DNA of 13,127 bases from an uncultured Eubacterium sp. (GTDB lineage Bacteria; Bacillota; Clostridia; Lachnospirales; Lachnospiraceae): the NCBI GenBank assembly GCA_934316925.1, contig CAKREC010000052.1:1-13127 (forward strand). The letters are read 5' to 3'. Below are positions 7,898 to 13,127 of this stretch, in pieces; within the stretch, counting starts at the first letter, position 1, and every line of letters begins with the position of its first letter. The position numbers and the translations under genes are program-made. The notes under the pieces are model-generated. The model did not search any database, was not told the origin of the DNA, and worked only from the letters and a program-made list of their open reading frames with translations.

Positions 7898-10270
7898 CTA
7901 TTTGAATTCGGCAACGGTTACACCGTATCCCCCCTCGCCGTATTCACCCATACGATAACTTTTGATATATTTGCATTTTTTCAAATGATTCTGAACGGCA
8001 TTTCGCAATGCCCCTGTACCCATACCGTGGATAATGGTAACCTGGTGCAACTTGGCAAGATAGGCATCGTCCAAATATTTGTCAAGTAAAGCCAGTGCCT
8101 GATCCACGGTATTTCCAATTAGATTGATCTCAGGCGAGATATTCATCGCTTTTGACATTTTCAAATTTCGGGAATGTGTAATGTTTGCTTCTTTTTTGGC
8201 TGCTTTTGTTTCCTGCTCCAGCAGTTCCAGATCTTTCACGTTCACTTCGGAACGTAAAATACCCATTTGTACAAAACATTTTCCTTTGCTATTGGGTTCT
8301 GTGCTGACAGTTCCTTTTACTCCCATGGAGTGTACCATGACAATATCGCCTACCTGCAATTTGTCAGGAGCTTTTTTCGGCTTCTTTGTACCGGCGTCAA
8401 ACGTCAGCTTGCTTCCGGTGTTGTTCAGTTCTTCGCGAAGCGTCGCGCGCTGTTTTTCCATTTCTTTTGTCATGCCGGCGCCCTGCATCCATTTATTGTA
8501 TTTGCGGATGGAGTCGTCTGCCATGTCTTTTGCTTTCTGAAGGATTTCATTTGCTTCTTCGTTGGCACGGCGTAAGATTTTGTCTTTTGCGTCATCGATC
8601 CTTTGATTTTTGGCTTGCAGTTTTTCTTTGTAATGCTCTGCCTCTTTTCGGATCTGTTTTGCCTTTTCGCGTTCTTTTTCTGCTTCGACTCTTGCATTTT
8701 CAAGTCCGCTTACAACATCCTCAAAGTTTCTGGCGTCACTCTCGACCAGTTTGCCAGCCTCTTCGATGATCTCCTTTGGAAGTCCGAGTTTGCCGGATAT
8801 GGCAAAAGCGTTACTTTTGCCGGGAACACCGACTAAGAGCCGGTAGGTTGGCTGAAGACTTTCGACATCAAATTCACAGGACGCATTTTCGACGCCATCC
8901 GTAGAAAGTGCATATACTTTTAACTCACTATAATGAGTGGTTGCCATAGCGGTTACATGATTTTTATGCAGATGATCTAAGATCGCAATGGCGAGCGCCG
9001 CACCCTCCGTCGGGTCTGTGCCGGCTCCCAACTCGTCGAATAACGCCAGCGTGTTTCGATCGGCGCGTTTTAAAATGTCGACAGTGTTTACCATATGGGA
9101 GGAAAAGGTGCTGAGGCTTTGTTCGATGCTCTGCTCGTCACCAATATCTGCGTACACTTCGTTGTATACACGAAGATGTGAGTGGTCATAAGCGGGGATA
9201 TGCAACCCTGCCTGACCCATAAGGGTAAATAATCCAACCGTTTTCAGAGAAACGGTCTTACCACCGGTATTTGGGCCGGTAATGATCAACAGATCATAAG
9301 TTTTTCCAAGAGAAACATCGATTGGAACTACTTTTTCTTTTGGGATCAGCGGGTGACGCCCCCTTTTAATGTGGATATATGGTTGATCAAACAATGGTTC
9401 GCTGCCCTGCATGTTTTTGGACAGGGAAGCTTTTGCAAAAATAAAGTCAAGTTCACTCAAAAGGATCACATTGCGCTCCAGACTTTCGGCGTATGGCGCT
9501 GCCAGGGCGCTGAGCGACGCAAGGACTTTCTCGATTTCCTCCTGCTCTTTCATAGCAAGTTCTGCTAATTCATTGTTCAGTTTTACAATTGCCATAGGTT
9601 CAATGAAAAACGTGGAACCGGTAGCACTCTGGTCGTGGATCATGCCGGGAAATGTAGATTTGTACTCCTGTTTTACAGGAAGACAGTAACGTCCGTTTCG
9701 CATGGTGACGATATTGTCCCGCAGCATGGAAGCGGAGGATGCCATAGTGGCATTGATCTGTTCGCGGATACGGTCGTTAGCTCCTTTCATTGCACGGCGG
9801 ATGCGTTTGAGTTCTGCACTGGCGTCGTCCGCCATTTCTTCAGGACTGAGGATACAGCGGTTGATCTCCCTGCGAAGATCCGGCACATCGGTCAGACTTA
9901 AGAAACGTCCGGACAAAGCGTCTGACAGCTCCGGATCTTTGTCGTGATACTCGATCGCACTTTTGGCAATTTCAAGACAGCGGGCAATACTGAGAAGTTC
10001 CCCCATGCCAAGAATACCGCCTTTTTCCAAAGGACGGAGACTTGGGCGGATGTCCTGTAGACCGTGAAAGGAAAGCTTTCCCCATTTTAAACGGCGCATA
10101 AGAGCGTGAGACGTCTCCGCCTGCCAGCTGATGATCTCACTTTTGTCGGACGACGGCAGCAGATGACGGCAGCGGTCTTTTCCCAGGGTGGAATCCGCTT
10201 CTTCGACCAGACGATCTATGATCTTGAAATATTCGAGTGTGTGTAATACTTTTTTATTCATAAAATCCAT
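7898..10270 (-). CDS. mutS2: MutS2 family ATPase/endonuclease
   Basis: This 790-aa homolog of mismatch-repair MutS lacks the mismatch-reading domain. In bacteria MutS2 restrains recombination and, in Bacillus, acts on collided ribosomes in rescue. The N-terminal core/clamp (1-300) includes R-N-G-R-Y-C-L-P-V-K and G-M-I-H-D-Q-S-A-T-G-S-T-F-F-I-E-P. The ABC-type ATPase has Walker A G-P-N-T-G-G-K-T (332-339), S-T-F-S-S-H-M (387-393), Walker B with D-E (412-413) and the T-H-Y-S-E-L switch (445-450). A coiled coil (about 520-615) and a small beta domain (636-684) lead to the C-terminal Smr nuclease domain (713-790), with H-G-M-G-T-G-A-L-R. The usual L-D-L-R-G opening of Smr is I-N-L-I-G here, a departure worth noting. 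ATGs at 10270 and 10261 are both possible, neither with a strong ribosome binding site; M-N-K-K from 10261 fits the family slightly better. Confidence 0.96.
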   Translation of the reverse strand: MDFMNKKVLHTLEYFKIIDRLVEEADSTLGKDRCRHLLPSSDKSEIISWQAETSHALMRRLKWGKLSFHGLQDIRPSLRPLEKGGILGMGELLSIARCLEIAKSAIEYHDKDPELSDALSGRFLSLTDVPDLRREINRCILSPEEMADDASAELKRIRRAMKGANDRIREQINATMASSASMLRDNIVTMRNGRYCLPVKQEYKSTFPGMIHDQSATGSTFFIEPMAIVKLNNELAELAMKEQEEIEKVLASLSALAAPYAESLERNVILLSELDFIFAKASLSKNMQGSEPLFDQPYIHIKRGRHPLIPKEKVVPIDVSLGKTYDLLIITGPNTGGKTVSLKTVGLFTLMGQAGLHIPAYDHSHLRVYNEVYADIGDEQSIEQSLSTFSSHMVNTVDILKRADRNTLALFDELGAGTDPTEGAALAIAILDHLHKNHVTAMATTHYSELKVYALSTDGVENASCEFDVESLQPTYRLLVGVPGKSNAFAISGKLGLPKEIIEEAGKLVESDARNFEDVVSGLENARVEAEKEREKAKQIRKEAEHYKEKLQAKNQRIDDAKDKILRRANEEANEILQKAKDMADDSIRKYNKWMQGAGMTKEMEKQRATLREELNNTGSKLTFDAGTKKPKKAPDKLQVGDIVMVHSMGVKGTVSTEPNSKGKCFVQMGILRSEVNVKDLELLEQETKAAKKEANITHSRNLKMSKAMNISPEINLIGNTVDQALALLDKYLDDAYLAKLHQVTIIHGMGTGALRNAVQNHLKKCKYIKSYRMGEYGEGGYGVTVAEFK

Positions 10271-10324
10271 TCTTTCTTTTTATATTTAATCAGGGCGTCT
10301 GACGACCCCGTATCAACTGTTGTT

Positions 10325-10353
10325 ATTGTACATGAAAAACAACGGATTTTCAA
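10325..10353 (-). promoter_or_regulatory. sigma-A type promoter of mutS2
   Basis: On the minus strand TTGAAA (10353-10348), a 17-base spacer and TACAAT (10330-10325) closely match the housekeeping consensus. The start site would fall near 10318, leaving a leader of about 48 bases before ATG 10270. This leader holds a G/C-rich patch (10291-10309) that forms only a weak, imperfect hairpin. Confidence 0.72.
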
Positions 10354-10361
10354 ACATAACC

Positions 10362-10390
10362 TTGATTTTAAGGGTATTTGTAGGTACAAT
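10362..10390 (+). promoter_or_regulatory. sigma-A type promoter of yhaM
   Basis: TTGATT (10362-10367), a 17-base spacer and TACAAT (10385-10390) lie 27 bases before the coding start. The predicted start site is near 10397, followed by an AGGAGG ribosome binding site (10406-10411) 6 bases from the ATG. Its -35 is only 8 bases from the -35 of the divergent mutS2 promoter, so the two polymerases would compete for the same small region. Confidence 0.75.
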
Positions 10391-10417
10391 AAGTATGAAT
10401 TTATTAGGAGGCAGATT

Positions 10418-11365
10418 ATGAATTACTTAAAGGATTACCGCGAAGGTCAAAAGTTTGTAGGAGTATACCTTTGCAAACAGAAGCAGGTATTGAAGACAAA
10501 GGCAGGAAAGACTTATTATTCGTTGACGCTGCAGGATAAAACGGGGACTGCAGACGGCAAGATCTGGGAATTGAACAACGGCATTGATGATTTCGATGCG
10601 ATGGATTATATTTTTTGTGAAGGCATGGTTACAAGCTTTCAGGGGAATTTGCAGATGAACATTTCACGTGTTCGCAAGAGTCAGGAGGGCGAATACGATC
10701 CGGCGGATTATGTTCCGTGCAGTGACAAGGATATTGCGACGATGTATGGTGAGATCCTCAAATATGTTGCCAGTGTGAAAAACCGCTATCTGCGTGCGAT
10801 CCTGGAAAAATATTTTGTAGAGGATAAGGAGTTTATCGACGCTTTTAAGAAGCACTCTGCTGCAAAAAGTGTTCACCATGGATTCATGGGCGGACTGTTG
10901 GAACATACGCTGAGCGTGACCAATATGTGCCAGTATTTTGCAGAACATTATCCGTTGATCAACCGCGATCTTTTGATCACGGCAGCCCTTTTTCATGACA
11001 TGGGAAAGATCCAGGAGATTTCGGATTTTCCGCAGAACGATTATACCGATGACGGCCAGATGTTAGGTCATATCTATATCGGTGCCAGAGCGATGGAAGA
11101 TGCGGCACAGGCAATTCCGGGATTTCCGGCGAAACTGAAGAATGAACTGGTTCACTGCATCCTGGCGCACCACGGCAAGATGGAGTACGGTTCACCGAAA
11201 GTTCCGGCAATCATGGAGGCAATGGCGTTACATATGGCAGATAATGCCGACGCAAAGTTGCAGACACTGACAGAAGTGTTTAAGGCTGCCGGCGATGACA
11301 TGGGCTGGCTTGGTTACAACCGCATGTTTGAGAGCAATTTACGTAGAACATCTTTACCGGAATAA
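10418..11365 (+). CDS. yhaM: 3'-5' exoribonuclease YhaM family (OB fold plus HD domain)
   Basis: This 315-aa protein matches the Bacillus YhaM/CBF1 family, which trims RNA 3' ends (and single-stranded DNA in vitro) in a metal-dependent way. The N-terminal OB-fold nucleic-acid-binding domain covers about residues 1-90 (Y-Y-S-L-T-L-Q-D-K-T-G-T-A-D-G-K-I-W). The C-terminal HD phosphohydrolase domain supplies the metal ligands: L-L-E-H-T (H163), L-F-H-D-M-G-K (H193, D194), G-H (H218), H-H-G (H251, H252) and A-D-N-A-D (275-278). All the expected ligands are present, and length is normal. The perfect AGGAGG and near-consensus promoter suggest robust expression. rlmD begins 35 bases after the stop with no terminator between, so the two probably form an operon. 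Confidence 0.94.
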   Translation: MNYLKDYREGQKFVGVYLCKQKQVLKTKAGKTYYSLTLQDKTGTADGKIWELNNGIDDFDAMDYIFCEGMVTSFQGNLQMNISRVRKSQEGEYDPADYVPCSDKDIATMYGEILKYVASVKNRYLRAILEKYFVEDKEFIDAFKKHSAAKSVHHGFMGGLLEHTLSVTNMCQYFAEHYPLINRDLLITAALFHDMGKIQEISDFPQNDYTDDGQMLGHIYIGARAMEDAAQAIPGFPAKLKNELVHCILAHHGKMEYGSPKVPAIMEAMALHMADNADAKLQTLTEVFKAAGDDMGWLGYNRMFESNLRRTSLPE

Positions 11366-11400
11366 CATCCGGGGATGAGTTGACAGGAGAATTGTGATAT

Positions 11401-13086
11401 ATGAAAAATATTTCCTTAAAGAAAAATGACGAATTGACAATTACCATTGATGATTTGGGGAATAACGGAGAGGGCATAGGCCATGTGGATGGTTATGCCC
11501 TTTTTGTGAAAGGAGCCCTGCCAGGGGAAGTTGTCAAAGTTTCGATGATGAAATGCAATAAAAATTATGGATTTGCCCGGCTGCTTGAGATTGTAGAGCC
11601 ATCGCCAGAGCGGGTGACGCCGGTGTGTCCCGCTGCTGGAAAATGTGGAGGCTGTACGTTGCAGCACCTCTCTTATGAGGGGCAGCTTGCGTATAAAGAA
11701 AAGAAAGTAAAAGACTGTCTGACAAGAATTGGTGGCGTAGATCTGTCGCAGGTTGAGTGGCAGCCGATACAGGGAATGACAGGAGAGCATGAGACGCCAT
11801 GGCATTATCGCAATAAGGCGCAGTTCCCGATCCGACGGGATGATTATGGAAAAGCCGTTATGGGATTTTTTGCCGGACGCAGCCATCGGTTGATCCCGAT
11901 GGACTGCTGTGAGATCCAGGACGAGCGGATCAATCAGACGGCGGAAGTCGTCCTTGACTTTTTGAATGAGTGGCGCGTGCCGGCATACGACGAGACGTCA
12001 CACACCGGCTTGGTACGCCATTTATTTATCCGGGTTGGCAAACACACCGGACAGATCATGGTCTGCCTGGTGTTAAATGGAAGCAGTTTGCCGGAAGCGG
12101 ACAAGTTGGTGGAAAAATTGTTGATAATTCCAGGAATGACCAGCATCTTTGTGAATATCAATACAGAAAAGACCAATGTGATCCTGGGGAAAAAGATGAA
12201 ACTACTTTGGGGCAAAGAATTTATTGAGGATCAGATCGGAGACATTTCTTATGAAATCTCGCCGCAGTCTTTTTATCAGGTAAATCCGATTCAGACAGAG
12301 AAACTGTATCAGTCGGCTCTTGATTTTGCAGAACTGACAGGGGAGGAATCAGTGTGGGATCTGTATTGTGGTATTGGAACGATCTCGCTTTTCCTTGCCA
12401 GAAAAGCAAAGGAAGTATACGGTGTAGAGATTGTGCCGCAGGCAATTGACAACGCCCGGATCAACGCTGGAAAAAACGGGATTCAAAATGTTCATTTTTC
12501 CTGCGGGGCAGCCGAAGATGTTGTACAGGAGCAGGGCGTTGATGTGATCGTTGTGGATCCGCCACGCAAAGGCTGCGACAGCAAGTTGCTGGATACAATG
12601 GTAACAATGGCACCGAAAAAGATTGTTTATGTCAGTTGCGATCCGGCGACACTCGCCAGAGATGTGAAGATATTGTCGGACAAGGGGTATCAGGTGAAGA
12701 AGGTGCGGGTGACGGATATGTTTCCGATGGGGGGACATGTGGAGACGGTAGTACTGCTTTCCCACAAAAAGCCAGACGGACATATCAACGTAAAAGTTGA
12801 GTTTGGCGAGGGTGAGGGAAAAGTTCCGCTTGATAATATCGCTAAAAGAGCCGAAGAATATAAGCCCAAAGAACGAGTGACCTACAAAATGATAAAGGAG
12901 TACATAGAAGCTAAATACGGCTTCAAGGTACATACCGCATATATCGCAGAGGTAAAGAGAGATTTAGGCTTGCCAATGTACGATGCTCCTAATGCGGTAG
13001 AGGAATTGAAACAGCCGAGGAAGCATCCGACAGCAGAGAAAGTGGAAGCCATAAAGGATGCGTTGAAGCATTTTGAAGTGATTTAA
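11401..13086 (+). CDS. rlmD: 23S rRNA (uracil-5-)-methyltransferase, RlmD/RumA family, with C-terminal extension
   Basis: This 561-aa SAM-dependent methyltransferase makes 5-methyluridine in 23S rRNA. Residues 1-65 form the TRAM RNA-binding domain (G-E-G-I-G, V-K-G-A-L-P-G-E). Iron-sulfur ligands are C76, C82, C85 and C169 or C170. The SAM fold shows S-F-Y-Q-V-N (290-295), W-D-L-Y-C-G-I-G-T-I-S-L (319-330) and V-V-D-P-P-R-K-G (384-391); the catalytic cysteine is C413 in Y-V-S-C-D-P-A-T-L-A-R-D. The normal family end is near H-V-E-T-V-V-L-L (446-453), yet the protein continues about 100 residues in lower-GC DNA. Because Firmicutes may carry one enzyme for two sites (RlmCD), the exact target uridine is not settled. 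The ATG follows AGGAGA (11385-11390) at 10 bases. Confidence 0.95.
   Translation: MKNISLKKNDELTITIDDLGNNGEGIGHVDGYALFVKGALPGEVVKVSMMKCNKNYGFARLLEIVEPSPERVTPVCPAAGKCGGCTLQHLSYEGQLAYKEKKVKDCLTRIGGVDLSQVEWQPIQGMTGEHETPWHYRNKAQFPIRRDDYGKAVMGFFAGRSHRLIPMDCCEIQDERINQTAEVVLDFLNEWRVPAYDETSHTGLVRHLFIRVGKHTGQIMVCLVLNGSSLPEADKLVEKLLIIPGMTSIFVNINTEKTNVILGKKMKLLWGKEFIEDQIGDISYEISPQSFYQVNPIQTEKLYQSALDFAELTGEESVWDLYCGIGTISLFLARKAKEVYGVEIVPQAIDNARINAGKNGIQNVHFSCGAAEDVVQEQGVDVIVVDPPRKGCDSKLLDTMVTMAPKKIVYVSCDPATLARDVKILSDKGYQVKKVRVTDMFPMGGHVETVVLLSHKKPDGHINVKVEFGEGEGKVPLDNIAKRAEEYKPKERVTYKMIKEYIEAKYGFKVHTAYIAEVKRDLGLPMYDAPNAVEELKQPRKHPTAEKVEAIKDALKHFEVI
11471..11505 (+). terminator. terminator-like hairpin within the rlmD 5' coding region
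   Basis: AGGGCATA (11471-11478) pairs with TATGCCCT (11494-11501), and an inner CCAT/ATGG stem (11481-11484 with 11489-11492) closes on a GTGG loop with one bulged G between the stems. Five T's (11501-11505) follow directly. This has the shape of an intrinsic terminator about 70 bases after the rlmD start. It overlaps codons for the conserved TRAM G-E-G-I-G...A-L-F-V stretch, so it may be a coding coincidence. If used, it would attenuate yhaM-rlmD transcription when ribosomes are not following closely. Confidence 0.4.
12772..13083 (+). other. C-terminal extension of RlmD, possibly acquired
   Basis: Codons 458-561 of rlmD lie beyond the last methyltransferase strand. The extension has an acidic/Lys-rich start (V-E-F-G-E-G-E-G-K-V-P), a helical middle (T-Y-K-M-I-K-E-Y-I-E-A-K-Y-G-F-K-V) and the ending E-K-V-E-A-I-K-D-A-L-K-H-F-E-V-I. 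By hand count GC is 48 of 120 bases at 12841-12960 against 61 of 120 at 12541-12660. Related tails occur on other Clostridial RlmD proteins as I recall them. The drop in GC suggests this tail came from elsewhere, perhaps with a mobile element that targets the gene end. Confidence 0.6.
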
Positions 13087-13093
13087 TGAGGAT

Positions 13094-13127
13094 AGGCGTA
13101 TCATTAGAAATAGTGGTACGCTTATTT
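13094..13127 (+). terminator. probable terminator of rlmD at the window edge
   Basis: GCGTATCATT (13096-13105) pairs with AGTGGTACGC (13112-13121) through eight Watson-Crick and two G-U pairs around a 6-base loop; two more outer pairs are possible (13094-13095 with 13122-13123). TTATTT follows to the end of the window. It begins 7 bases after the rlmD stop. The T-tract may continue beyond the window. Confidence 0.65.

Noticed and set aside
7915..7927. ACGGT/ACCGT hairpin near the mutS2 3' end
   Set aside because: Five base pairs with a three-base loop inside conserved Smr coding sequence, not followed by a T-run on either strand.
10291..10309. G/C-rich patch in the mutS2 leader as a riboswitch or attenuator
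   Set aside because: Pairing is short and broken, and the leader of about 48 bases is too small for a known riboswitch.
11366..11377. Small CATC/GATG hairpin between yhaM and rlmD
   Set aside because: Only four base pairs and no T-run; too weak to be a terminator.
11380..11385. Perfect TTGACA before rlmD as a -35 box
   Set aside because: No acceptable -10 lies 16-18 bases downstream; the sequence leads straight into the ribosome binding site and coding start.
12349..12933. 194-codon minus-strand frame within rlmD
   Set aside because: Antisense to the SAM-binding and catalytic motifs of RlmD; no start signal or domain.

Overview
The window reads as chromosomal DNA from an anaerobic low-to-mid-GC Firmicute, most likely class Clostridia and plausibly Lachnospiraceae. 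The reasons are the atpE-F-H-A-G-D-C order, strong AGGAGG-type ribosome binding sites, a MutS2 with a C-terminal Smr domain, a YhaM exoribonuclease and a Firmicute-style RlmD. This placement is inferred from gene content and protein style, not from a marker gene. All of the sequence is accounted for. The longest gene-free stretches are about 130 bases (5541-5670) and 147 bases (10271-10417), and both carry recognisable signals.

Region 1 (1-5612, + strand) is most of an F1Fo ATP synthase operon. It runs from the 3' end of atpE (subunit c) through atpF, atpH, atpA, atpG, atpD and atpC, and closes with a strong intrinsic terminator. The visible second helix of subunit c carries an E-T-...-Y pattern that matches Na+-coupled rotors. 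A hairpin lies between atpG and atpD. Subunit epsilon keeps the I-D-x-x-R-A motif linked to ATP sensing.

Region 2 (5619-7871, + strand) is a two-gene ECF sigma factor / membrane anti-sigma unit. It sits immediately behind a promoter-like TGCAAC-N17-CGTTG element that is itself an inverted repeat, which suggests autoregulation. The two genes overlap by 4 bases. The anti-sigma protein is large (561 aa). It has a short cytoplasmic head, one membrane segment and an ectodomain with three modules separated by low-complexity linkers, each module holding exactly two cysteines. This is the least characterised and most interesting protein in the window.

Region 3 (7833-10353, - strand) is mutS2, convergent with the anti-sigma gene across only 26 bases. 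Its 5' end faces yhaM across a compact divergent promoter pair; both promoters are near-consensus sigma-A types with 17-base spacers.

Region 4 (10362-13127, + strand) holds yhaM and rlmD, 35 bases apart and probably co-transcribed. rlmD contains a terminator-like hairpin with a T-run near its 5' end. It also has a roughly 100-residue C-terminal extension of clearly lower GC than the methyltransferase body. Because the 3' end of rum/rlmD-type genes is a known integration target for conjugative elements, this extension may be a swapped-in gene end, with an element possibly lying just beyond the window. A terminator-like hairpin closes the gene at the window edge. With MutS2 (ribosome rescue / recombination control), YhaM (RNA 3' decay) and RlmD (rRNA methylation), this half of the window is centred on RNA and the ribosome.
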